A stretch of DNA of 64,000 bases from Apostichopus japonicus (Eukaryota; Echinodermata; Holothuroidea; Aspidochirotida; Stichopodidae), in NCBI RefSeq assembly GCF_037975245.1, contig NC_092565.1, positions 21,070,999 to 21,134,998 on the forward strand, written 5' to 3'. Below, piece after piece: positions 21,367 to 31,899 of this stretch. The position numbers and the translations under genes were made by a program. The notes under the pieces were generated by a model. That model saw nothing but the letters and a program-made list of their open reading frames with translations. It did not search any database and had not been told where the DNA came from. The stretch's first letter is position 1. Each line of letters opens with the position of its first letter.

Positions 21367-24300
21367 GTAAGAACTGTTAGTGCCTTGCTTAGAATCATGT
21401 GCCATCTCCAACAAAATCACACTTTGTATCAGAAATACATTCCCAAATAGGCCGATACTTTAGGCTAATAGTAGTACTACTGCTACTAGTAGTAAAGTAT
21501 ACATGCGAGAGCAGTGATTTTGCATTTCTCGTAGTCGTATAGGCTATACGCGAACAGTGGTCGTGGTACTACTGGTAGCTAAGCCTAACAGTAACACTAA
21601 CAGCATTGTTAATAGGGTAGTATCGTACGAAATGTAACGCTTAGGTCAGGTGTTTCACTTTTTCGGCCTAGGGCCTACTGTATTAGTTACCGAACTTGAA
21701 CCGAACGTGAATTGCAAGCGTGACAAAGTAGTCTAAGTATAGTGGTAGCATGGTGACTTCAAAGTTCGGACACTTAAGACTTAAAACACCCCAAAACTAA
21801 ATCTTCTGGTCTAAATCACCAGAAAATATACTTCAAATGGTGGGAGAATTGTGTTATAGCACGATACACGGCCAAACTTTCTTTCCTGCAAACTGTTTTC
21901 ACGTTGTTTTCCAAGAAGATTCTTCGTGATTGTGGAACTGGTATTTCTTTGCTAGAGTATTGCGAAGTTCGGACACGCAACCCACAGTGTGGCGCTGGTG
22001 ATAAAATTGGTGGCGCAGTTGCTCTTTCAATAATTATAACAGACTTCATAGATCTTCGTCATTTTATTGACAAATATGAAAGTAATTTCTTGCACACGGG
22101 TCATTTTGGAGAGAAAATAACTGTAGCTTCGTACTTTTTGGTGAAATTTGGCTCTTCCTGTAGGTTTTCATGGTGAAGTCGTGTATTTCTTAGGGTGTCC
22201 GAACTTCGCAGTATGCCGAACTTCGCAATACTGACTATACTAGTAATTGCTTACTAAACTTGGGGGAATTTAGGCACACACGTCTCAACAGTGTTTATGC
22301 CCTCTTTATTCCTATTGTCTTAATCTCAGAAGAACATGTGTCCTTGCAGTTGGTTTCCTTACCATGACAACTGCAAAGCCATATGATTTATGAGGTACCA
22401 TTATTTGCTGACTAATCTGAAAGGAAGTTAGGCACACACAACAATGTTTATGCCCTGTTAATCTCAGAAGAACATGTAACCTTGCAGTTGGTTCCTTACC
22501 ATGACCACTGCAAAGTGTTATAATTTATGAGGTACGCAGTGGATTCTAAAAATGTAAAATTAAGCTGAGACAGAGCAACAAAATGACTGTCAAATTGTGA
22601 TCATGACAGTCCAATAATCAATGTTAAGCCCTGAACAACCTTCAGTGTACATATGATATACACTATCGCCCAGTAGGAATATAGCATCTAGTTGTTACAC
22701 TGGTATTACTTCAATGGGCACACCTTATTTCTCTCTTGTGCCATAAAACTGAGTTATTCCAATAACTACCAATAACACTGAGTAACTAAATACATAACCA
22801 TCACACTGAGTGATTCAACTACATATTCTGAACCGATAAAATTAAAATTTGATTTAGTCCAATCACAATTTACACGGTACACAAGTAAACTGTAACCAGA
22901 CAGCAACATGATCTAACTGTATGAAACAAGGGAAAATGTTACTGATGATGAGGTAAATTAGTTTTTTTTCTTCAGTTGGATCAGAAATGTTTGATTTCAT
23001 TTTATTTTTTCTTTACCAGTGCGGATACCAGTGAGTACATGAGAAATGGAGATTTTGTACCTACCAGAATCCAAGCACAGCAGGATGCTGTGAATTTAGT
23101 TTGCCTTTCCAAAACTAAGTCAAATCCAGAAAATAATGTTGGTCTCATTGCTATGTCACCAAGGTAAGTATCTTGAGTATGTTTTTTTTCTTTTCAAAAA
23201 CTGAATTGGAGATTTGATTTATGTCAGCTTACCAAGTCAGTGAGTTAGCTTACGATTGCAATAATTTTGTGGCCCAACAAAATTAAACAAGTTCTCATAA
23301 GTCCTATTTACAGTATATTGGAACATTCCATTGCTAAATTGATTAGCAAAAAACCTGAAGCTTGACTAATCCCATGCAGTCTAAAAAGATGTATTCTATA
23401 CTGTCTTATGTCATAAGAACAACCCTGATGTTTTCCGCATGTAAATTTTCTCCAGTTATCCCAACGTTATTATCCAACAGTAGTTTAGGCATACAAAAGG
23501 AACTTACAATTGACTTGATTTTGTGAATAAGTGTTTCTGAGATATAGTTTGTGTCCAAAATTTAAAAATGTATTGCATATTTAGTACTAGCCTGTTGCTT
23601 TTGACTAAAATCATGATTAGATTGAAAGATTTGACAGAGGTACTTTTGGTTTTTCTTTCATAATAGTGTCAAGGTTCTGGTTACCATGACATCAGAAGTG
23701 GAGATAATACTGGCAAACCTACACCAATGCCATCCCGAGGGTTCATTAAACTTTCTGACCGGTATCAAAGTAGCTCATGTAAGTATAGGCACTATATCAT
23801 ATATAACCAGTGCAAAAAGGTTGTCAAAGTCACTATCAAAGATGCAATTGTTTATAATAAACAGGAGTCCTATGATTGTGGGCAGAAAGAGAAATCTTAT
23901 CCCTGCCCTGTCCCCTCCCTTCTCCTTCTCTCTTTCTTTCTTTCATTCTTCTTTCTTTCTGGGATTCATGATTGTCAATATTTCCTTCATTCCATGCTTC
24001 CCCTGTCTTCTCAGAACAATTGCACTCTTGCTCTTGTTGTTTTTAGACCACTTCCCTTTCTCAGTGACCATACTATCATGATTTTACCTTTTCACCCACT
24101 TGTTATTCTACTGCCCCATGATTTTTGGGGAGATGGGGGGGAGGGGGAGTCTTATCAATCGTAAATTAAAATCCAAATAAAATGTGACAAAGGTTGACCA
24201 CGACTGCTCAGACTTATTACATCTATACCACATTTTTGGGCTTTATAATTATTATGCTTCTAACATGAACCAAGATCGTGATACGTGGTGGCATGAACCA

Positions 24301-27300
24301 GCAAATTGAAATATTTTTTCATTGCTTAAATTCACCTATCTTGTTTTTGTTTTTGTTTAGCTTGCTCTCAAACACAGGCAGGGTAAAAACCATCGGATGA
24401 GAATCGTAGCCTTTGTTGGAAGTCCAATTGAAAATGAAGAAAAAGAGGTAAGATGAAAGCAATATTTCATGGTGGCAAGAATCAATATTGGCATAATGAT
24501 ATTGTTTTGTTTGTTTGTCATATGTGGTTCTCCCTGTGTTCCTAGTTATGTCAAGGGTTTAGATTTATTCAAATTGTCTTCTGTGTGAGGAGACAATTCT
24601 ACTTTGTATTCACCTGTATCCCACGCCTCATCACTAGACAGATGTAGTGTGGGATGAAGAAGGGAGAGAGAGCTCAGCTCTTGTGACTCCCCTACATTGC
24701 AGATGTCTGTCCAAAAGTCCCTTGAACTGATTTATACTGGTAGCATCAATGGCAGACTGTGTGATTCCATTCAGAAACTACCCTGACCGGGAAAAAATGT
24801 CTGCGTACATTCAATTTTGAATATTTTGCACACAATTTCATTGAATGGCCTCTAGTAAAAGAGATGTCGCTAAATTCAAACCATAATTGAGGGCTAGCTT
24901 TTACGTAACCTTTCATAATTTTAAAAGCTTTAATTAAATCTCCTCTTAGTCTTCTGGTGGATAATGTGGTGAGATTTAGAGCAGAAAGTCTTTCATTGTA
25001 TGGCAAATGCCGCAAAACAGGTATCATCCTTGTAAATCTTCTCTGTACTTTTTTGAAGATAATCAATATCACCTTTTAAATATGGGTTCCAAGCTTGAAT
25101 GGCAAATTCCAAGTGTGGACGAACAAGAGATTTATAAAGTTTCAACATTAATTCATGTTCCTTTGTTTCAAAAGTTCTGTAAATCATTCCCAAAATCCTG
25201 TTGGCTCTTTTCACACAGGCAACAACTTGTGTATTTAATTTGAGAGAGCTTGGAACAATAACACCACGATCCTTTTCTTCATTCACTGTCTCTAATGGCT
25301 GACCATTCATAAAGAAGTTGAAATGATGATTATTATGACCAAAGTGCAGAATCTTACACTTGCTAACATTAAATAACATTTGCCATTACTCAGACCAGAG
25401 ATGCAGCATCTTGATATCCTCTTGCAAAGATAATGCATCGTTTCCATCTTCAATCCTGGTAAAAAGTTTTGTGTCATCTGCAAATTTTAAAACATGGCTA
25501 GAGATGTCATCATCAATATCATTGATATATACTTTATGGGGGGGGGGGGCTATTGTGACCATTTTTAGTGGGCTATTTTATGAGTAAAATGTAATGTTAC
25601 ATGGAACAATAATCTCAGAAATTTATGATTTTGTGTCATTTGAGATCAAATGTGTATGCAGTGAAGTGAAGAAAACTGTTCTTCACAAACATCAGTTATT
25701 TCAAAGAAAGTTACTGTTAAGTGCACTTAATTTTGAGGTGGTGCTCCCCTAGATGCATAAATCAACTACTAATTTCAATGATCTCTAATCTGCAGCTTGT
25801 AAAATTGGCTAAGAAATTGAAGAAAGAAAAGGTGAATGTGGATATCATCAACTTTGGACAAGATGTAAGTACAACAAAATTACCTTTCAATTAAGAAAGT
25901 TCATCTGAAAGGATTATGTTTGATTTAAAAACCAAAATTGTGTAGAGGGAATAGACATATATATATATATTAATCAGGATAAAAACTATACTTTATGGGG
26001 GCTATTGTGACTATTTTTAGTGGGCTATTCTGGAGACAGAGAGGGGCTTTTTTATGAGTTATATGTTTAACACCTTTTATACGAAAAATCAATCATAACA
26101 TGCGTGACAAGCTGAGAGTAAGGCTAAATATGATTAATTGTATGTACATATAGCCCTAACATAATATACTGGAGACCATCATGCAAAAAGATTAAAAATA
26201 ATTTCGAGGAACGGGTGTATCCAAAACATCAACATTTTCGGGACTCAAAATGTTGTATTCAAACAGAAATATTCCGGAGGTAATAACTGATTTGTCTGGT
26301 ACTGTAACTGAAGTTAGTAATGACGTATCTTAGTGACATAATTCCGGGAGCTATTGTTTTCACAATGTTTTTCAGAGGGCTGTTTGGACAAAACAGCGGG
26401 GTGAATCACCCAGTGTATTTTTGTATTTCAGTGTATTTCAGTGTATTTCAGTGTATTTTTAACGCTAATATGAATAATGTGATGTTTGGAGGCAACAGTT
26501 GAGTTGTTATTGTTTGCCATTTTGCCCAAACATCCCTAAGTGGGGCTTGAAGGTCATCATTACTGCCTCCAATTTTAGTGTGCAAATAGCGCTAACAGTT
26601 TTCAAAAGATCTCTGTATGAGTTTTTGAACCCTGTAAATCATTCACAGAAATTGAGGAGTCTAATAAATAAAGTGACAACAAGATGCTTTGTACAAGGAT
26701 GTTTTTGAGGTTGGCAGTTAAAGCAGCATTTTGCGTTTGGTCGCCGTTTTCTACTCTTTTGACATGTCCATCAATTTTTTACATATATCAATCACAAAAC
26801 AGCCAACTAAGATATTAGCCAAGTTTTTTCCCTGCCAACAACGTTAATTGGCGAGGAATTAAAGATATTTGCAGATAACGAGAAGAGTGTCCACGACAAA
26901 TTCCACATTTAAAACTAAACGCATACAGTTCCCCCAAACCCACTAGTTTGAATTCAACCAATCAGAGATGCAGGTTTAGTATGAGCCGTTGCTAAAAATA
27001 GATTCAAGACTTTGCGTTGGTACAACCAGGGAGTTGCAATGGAACTCCCTTGTACAACTGCCATATAGACTGTACACTAATAAGGCATGGTGTTGTATTA
27101 CGTATTGGTCAATGACGTTCGTAGTGTTTAAATATTCATATTATTTTATGCCACCATTTGAAGTAAGATTTAAATAGATAAGCTAGTTATGTATGTCGTT
27201 ATGGCATAGTGGAGTCAGTGAGGTTGAGAAAAATCATAGAAAAGGACGCAAAATGCTGCTTCAAGTTTTGTTGGAATTTGAATATATAAAAGTGACCATT

Positions 27301-30300
27301 ATTTGAATTTCTAGCATATGTGAGGCCAGTAAAGATGACCTCTGTTTCATGACTTTTGGGTGTTTTGAGTAGGTGAAGCTTGACAAGAATTGCATACGAG
27401 TAATGTTATGGTTTTCACACTTCACAGCATGTAAGGTTCTTATAGTGTAAGAATAAATGTGTCATTTTCAAAATGCTCACAATTTTTGTGTAAGATGAGT
27501 GAGAGCAGACCAAGCATTCTTTCTTCGTGTGTCGTCATTTACTGCAGTTTTTAGGGCTCCCTTTGCTGTCTCTTACGATCTTCTTAAATGATACCGAGCA
27601 TGGTCGGTATCTTTCTTTAAATACATTTCCTTCGCCAGCTTGTCTTTTCCTGTTTTCTGCACTCCATTTTTTCTCAGTTTCCGATGGTCAAAATCAACTT
27701 TTTGTTTTCCTGCTCAGATTCGTATTCATAAGTTATCATAACTTTGTTCTTTTGTATTAAAGAGTGACAATACAGAAAAGCTTACAACTTTCATCAACAC
27801 AATCAATGGTAGTGAAGGTACTGGGTAAGTGTTGCTCACAGTACGTTAATACGTTTCATGTAATTGAGTAGTGGAGTGGACACATCTACCTTTGGTTAGC
27901 ATTTTCAGCATGCCTGGCGATATGCATCAAGTTTCTCTGGCTTGTATTGTCAATGGAGAACCTGTCATCATAAATTATTTGATAGAGATGTTTAAGATGA
28001 ACTTTTCCTAGACAACAAAGAACATTCTTAACAAAGTAAAATTATTGGTTCAGTTTCCGGTGTCTTCCCAGAAAATATCACGTTCGATCAATAGGGCTTG
28101 AGTTTACAAAATGATATTTATTAATCCAAGTCTCCTCTCAATGCCAGAGATTGTGCACCATTTGTAGTTGTCACTTTGTCAGTGTAGGAAATTTCAAGAC
28201 ACAGGCAGCTATTGTACTATGAAATCAAACCAAATATCCTTTTTTTGATTAAATATGTTGCATGAATAATATCAAGAGTTTTATGGAATCACTTTTTTGT
28301 CATCTGTGACAGTTCCCATCTAGTGACCATCCCACCAGGCACACTGCTGTCAGATGCTCTCATGCATTCACCAGTCATAGTAGGAGAGGATGGGTCCGGT
28401 GCTGTACCTGGCCTACCTGGGACCGGCGGAGGGGAATTTGAATTTGGCTTTGACCCTGCTTCGGACCCAGAATTAGCAATGGTAAGTAGAAATATTGGTT
28501 TGACTGTGTTTACATATGTACAAAGGAAAATGCTCACAACTCACGGAAACAGTTTTTGGTTCCATTTATAGCTTTGAGTTTGATAACTCATTTCTTACTC
28601 ATGCGTTTGTTTTTCAAATGAATCACAAATAACCAAACCTGCTATTTTCAAATGTTGTGTAAAAGTAAGTTGGCCTGACGTTTCGATCCTAGCAGGATCT
28701 TCTTCAAAGGCTGAATGACAAGTAACAGTAACATAAGGGACAAAAACACGCACAGAATACAGACAGGTTAATGAGCATGGTGAACACTAAGAGATAGATG
28801 TAAGGGGATTAGTAGACAAGGGATGGAGAGAAGAAAGAAAGAAACCAACAATGTTGTGAGTACTATTTGTCTGTATTTTGAGGGTTTTGTCCCATTACTA
28901 TCAGCATCACCCTAGTGATAGAAGAGGTGTTGTACAAGGTTCAGCGTTTACAACATAGTTGTCCAACTCTTGTCTAACATGGTTGCCCCTTACTATGTGT
29001 TTTTTTGGTAGGCTCTTCGTATTTCCATGGAGGAGCAACGCCAGCGTCAAGAGGACGAAACCAAACAGGTGATCGAGGATACCGCTGGTGAAACCACTCC
29101 CAAACCAACCACAGACACAGACACCACAACAACACTAGCAGCAACCACTGCTGTTCCTCCTTCCGGTAAGAAGTGGCTCACGTAATGGGTATATAACTTG
29201 GGTCATTCTAGCCAACTTAAAGCAACGTCTAGGGATATCTGAATAGCCCTCATATCTAACAATCCTGGTGCCTTGACATGTGTTCTGAGTCCGTTGTCTA
29301 TTTTTTCCTTTCGGGTAGCCCTCGTAGAAGATCCGTAGCATCAGACCTTCAAAACTTAAACACATTTACGAAAAGGAAATCTTTGAGCCGTTATTATGCT
29401 TTGTTGGATGTAAGCACCCATGACCATTGCAACTCGTGAATACCTTTGTCTTTTGCCTCTTTCAGATTCTGAGGAGGCCCTGTTGGAGCAAGCTCTGGCC
29501 ATGAGTATGAACCCAGCTGCTGAGACTACCAGCAGCATGGAGGAAGCCCCAATCCCCGACTTCAGTAACATGACTGAAGAGCAACAGATCGCATACGCCA
29601 TGCAGATGTCGCTGGCACCAGACGGTGAGGATTCTCTATCATGAATTCAGTTATCAGTTTGATGCTTGTAATTAATTCACTATTTGTTTTGTCAGAGATA
29701 TTAAAGGGCTTCAAAGATTTAGGTTACAATCTTGTGTATCTAGAATCAGACCCAAAGTGTCTTGTTAATTAAAAGTGGTTATCCGGCTTGTGATAAAATG
29801 AAGGAATTTTTTAGGAACCGAAGACTTTCTCGGTATTCTCACGGGTAGCAGGTGATTTTGATAAAACTGGCACATGCCTCTATTGTGGGAATAGTCTTGG
29901 AGAAAAAAATGTACTCTAAACAAACTACTACTGCCAAAATAACACTTCTCTGTTTCCAAAGACAGTTAAATAGTAAACGCTCTTTTACAATAAATTCATC
30001 GTTTCTGACTCCCAACCTATCTGTACAGGTTAGACAACCTAATGAGAAAGCTTTGTTAGTCTGTAGGAATGGATCAGTGTATGTCAATTTCCTCCCAAAA
30101 CTGAAATAAGAATGAATTCTTTCATGTTTTGCATTGACTATTAAGGTGGCTGCTACAGTTTACTACAGAACCTAGTGTGCTCTAGTTTAGTTGGTTCCCC
30201 CTCGGGGAGGGTAGTGCTAGTTAAAATATTTGCAGATTTGGAGAGTAGATACCATTTTCTAGAATCATGTTTCATTCTATAAGCTAACTTTCTTCCTCTG

Positions 30301-31608
30301 GTTCATATTTTTCCTCTGACTCATCAGAGGAGGCGGAAACACCAATGGAGACAGATGCGGGAGGAAGCTCAAAAACAGACGATGCAAAGGTAAATTCATG
30401 AAGCCAACAATTCTGTCCCAAAGGTGTATCAAACAAATATTATCCAGAAACAATTTAGTGTCCAATTTTTCTGTAGCAGTATTGAAGGCCCTGACTTTTA
30501 TCTCTAATAAAACATTATTTTTTGGTTTCCTGTGCACAGCTTTGCCCATGGATAACAATTTTACCAGTTTGCACACAGCCCTTTGGGGAAATGATATAGG
30601 ATAATTTATTCCCTTCGATACGCAGATAAAGGAGCAATAAACTCATTCAGATGGCAGTAGAAATTTAAAAAGAAAGTTGATAAATGAACCAGTGTGATTC
30701 ATGGTGTAATTTAACCCCATTGCAAGCTGAATGAGCTAATAATGACAATGATTAATGTAATTAATATAATATAACAGGGTTATCGTCAGTGGTACAACCT
30801 CCTCCAGTAGTGTTGTGTGTTCAACCACAATAATTTCACCCTACAATAAGAAGCTGTTAGTCAACTCATTATTCTGTTGAAAAGCTGTATTTGATATTTC
30901 TGGCAAGAACTCTGTTTAATTCTTATGAGGCCACGTCATATTGACTCATACACTCAGAAAGATAATAATTTCACATGTAATGTCCTCACATGTAATGTCC
31001 ACACATGGGTGAAGATACACCAGATCTATATGAATTAAAAGAGTTTACATTTGGGTATAACGGTATTACTGATTCCAAGTTAGTGGAGTAATTCATCCCA
31101 GAATATATGGCAGGAAAGTAAGTGTCATGCATACACCCTGGAAGTTTCTTATTACATTTACATTACATCTTTCTGGCTGGAGTTTTGGTGAACATCCTGT
31201 ATTCATATATTTCTTTGATGCTTTAGCACACTGCAAAACTTCTATACAGAATATAACATTCTCACAGCAAGAATTGATATTTTTGGCAATTTGTGTGGTT
31301 TTGTCTTCCAAGCCTCATTCAGCATATATTGTGCAATTTCTCAACCATTACAATTACGTGAAAATGAATCAATCACTTTGTTCATTTCCTAGGCTGAAGG
31401 GGGCACAGAGGACTACTCTGAGGTGATGTCCGATCCAACATTCTTAAGAAGCGTTCTAGAGAACCTACCAGGTGTGGACCCGTCCAGTGAGACGGTCCAA
31501 AATGCAATGGGTTCTCTGCTCCAACAACAGACGACGAAGGACGAAGACCAACGGAAGAAGAAAGGAGACAAGAAAGATGGAGAAGACAAGGATGGGAAAA
31601 AGAAGTGA
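21341..31608 (+). CDS. PSMD4: 26S proteasome regulatory subunit Rpn10/S5a (ubiquitin receptor)
   Basis: Eleven exons join in phase: 21341-21366, 23020-23163, 23667-23778, 24361-24447, 25796-25864, 27763-27824, 28313-28481, 29012-29165, 29466-29624, 30328-30389 and 31393-31608. The product is 419 residues (human 377). Residues 1-190 form the von Willebrand A domain that wedges into the 19S lid/base, starting [20 protein letters not shown], with [15 protein letters not shown] and [13 protein letters not shown]. Ubiquitin-interacting motifs follow at about 217-236 ([14 protein letters not shown]), 277-290 ([13 protein letters not shown]) and 312-327 ([13 protein letters not shown]). The tail is lysine-rich ([14 protein letters not shown]). 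It captures polyubiquitinated substrates for the proteasome. It is divergent from DCAF10 and convergent with the RING ligase gene. Confidence 0.97.
21757..22234. mobile_element. Inverted-repeat element built on AAGTTCGGACAC
   Basis: AAGTTCGGACAC at 21762 is mirrored by GTGTCCGAACTT at about 22195, with an internal direct copy (GCGAAGTTCGGACAC) near 21962 and another CCGAACTTCGCA beside the right edge. It lies in PSMD4 intron 1. The edges are uncertain, and no target duplication was resolved. Confidence 0.45.
22268..22535 (+). repeat. Tandem duplication, two ~130-160-bp units
   Basis: TTAGGCACACAC, then AATCTCAGAAGAACATGT, CCTTGCAGTTGGTT, CCTTACCATGAC and TTTATGAGGTAC occur in order twice (about 22270-22400 and 22428-22535). 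The second unit has a deletion in the middle. Confidence 0.85.
23020..23163 (+). CDS. PSMD4: PSMD4 exon 2
   Basis: Acceptor TTTTCTTTACCAG and donor CCAAG|GTAAGT. It encodes [17 protein letters not shown] and [13 protein letters not shown] of the vWA domain. Confidence 0.95.
23667..23778 (+). CDS. PSMD4: PSMD4 exon 3
   Basis: Acceptor TTTCATAATAG and donor CTCAT|GTAAGT. It encodes [16 protein letters not shown] through LTGIKVAH. Confidence 0.94.
24361..24447 (+). CDS. PSMD4: PSMD4 exon 4
   Basis: Acceptor TTTTTGTTTAG and donor AGAG|GTAAGA. It encodes [20 protein letters not shown], highly conserved in Rpn10, and SPIENEEKE. Confidence 0.96.
24660..25535 (-). mobile_element. Decayed CR1/L2-like LINE reverse transcriptase fragment
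   Basis: Read on the minus strand, [10 protein letters not shown] and the catalytic box FADDTKLF are followed by [58 protein letters not shown] and [14 protein letters not shown]. This is the order of thumb-side motifs in jockey/CR1-type RTs. It is broken by an in-frame TAA near 25386 and a frameshift near 25045-25065, and truncated at the 5' side near 25530. It is inactive and lies in PSMD4 intron 4, antisense to the gene. Confidence 0.85.
25796..25864 (+). CDS. PSMD4: PSMD4 exon 5
   Basis: Acceptor CTAATCTGCAG and donor AAGAT|GTAAGT. It encodes [16 protein letters not shown] and IINFGQD. Confidence 0.96.
25865..27762 (+). other. PSMD4: PSMD4 intron 5
   Basis: Contains the second copy of a short local duplication (CTTTATGGGG...CTATTGTGAC...TTTTTAGTGGGCTATT, about 25529-25590 and 25987-26062), four GTGTATTTCA-like units near 26418-26460, and the inverted-repeat element at 26721-27261. 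Confidence 0.6.
26721..27261. mobile_element. Non-autonomous DNA transposon (MITE-like), 16-bp terminal inverted repeats
   Basis: AAGCAGCATTTTGCGT at 26721-26736 is exactly reverse-complemented by ACGCAAAATGCTGCTT at 27246-27261. The interior has no coding sequence. The flanks are TTA and CAA; no clear target duplication longer than two bases was resolved. Confidence 0.7.
27763..27824 (+). CDS. PSMD4: PSMD4 exon 6
   Basis: Acceptor TTTTGTATTAAAG and donor CTGG|GTAAGT. It encodes [20 protein letters not shown]. Confidence 0.94.
28313..28481 (+). CDS. PSMD4: PSMD4 exon 7
   Basis: Acceptor CATCTGTGACAG and donor CAATG|GTAAGT. It encodes [20 protein letters not shown], a glycine-rich linker and the start of the first ubiquitin-interacting motif (DPELAM). 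Confidence 0.95.
29012..29165 (+). CDS. PSMD4: PSMD4 exon 8
   Basis: Acceptor TTTTTTTGGTAG and donor TCCG|GTAAGA. It encodes [16 protein letters not shown], completing the first ubiquitin-interacting motif, then a threonine-rich linker. Confidence 0.95.
29466..29624 (+). CDS. PSMD4: PSMD4 exon 9
   Basis: Acceptor GCCTCTTTCAG and donor GACG|GTGAGG. It carries two motifs of the A-x-x-x-S type: [13 protein letters not shown] and [13 protein letters not shown]. Confidence 0.95.
30328..30389 (+). CDS. PSMD4: PSMD4 exon 10
   Basis: Acceptor CTGACTCATCAG and donor AAAG|GTAAAT. It encodes the acidic linker [15 protein letters not shown] followed by KTDDAK; compare SAMDTSEPAK in the human protein. 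Confidence 0.9.
30390..31392 (+). other. PSMD4: PSMD4 intron 10
   Basis: I see no repeat, RNA gene or conserved coding sequence in this interval. Confidence 0.5.
31393..31608 (+). CDS. PSMD4: PSMD4 terminal exon
   Basis: Acceptor TTCATTTCCTAG. It encodes [20 protein letters not shown], then [15 protein letters not shown], the conserved C-terminal segment, and a lysine/aspartate tail with a stop at 31606-31608. Confidence 0.97.
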   Translation, partial: AEGGTEDYSEVMSDPTFLRSVLENLPGVDPSSETVQNAMGSLLQQQTTKDEDQRKKKGDKKDGEDKDGKKK

Positions 31609-31893
31609 TTTCATGAAACTAATTAATTAATTTGTTCGCGATGTTGCTGGAAACCAGTAGTAGGCTGTACAGGTTGGAGTATGAATACAACAGTATTTAG
31701 TTATTCCACTGACAGACGTAGAGAGAATCTTTGGAAAACTTTTCACAGATGGATTCTTTGCAATACTGGTCTTAAGAAATGTAACACTGTTTTGTCTGAC
31801 ACATTGGAGACGAAGGGAAAGGAATGCATTTGAAAGGATGAAGCAAACATATTATGACATTATTAACTATTCAAAAAAAAAGTAACTAAAGTA

Positions 31894-31899
31894 AATAAA
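31894..31899 (+). terminator. PSMD4: Candidate PSMD4 poly(A) signal AATAAA
   Basis: First canonical hexamer after the stop, about 285 bp downstream, followed by a T/G-rich stretch (AAATTTGTTTTTGC). Confidence 0.7.

Noticed and set aside
24746-25379. Functional reverse transcriptase
   Set aside because: The frame is broken by a stop codon and a frameshift, and the N-terminal half is missing.
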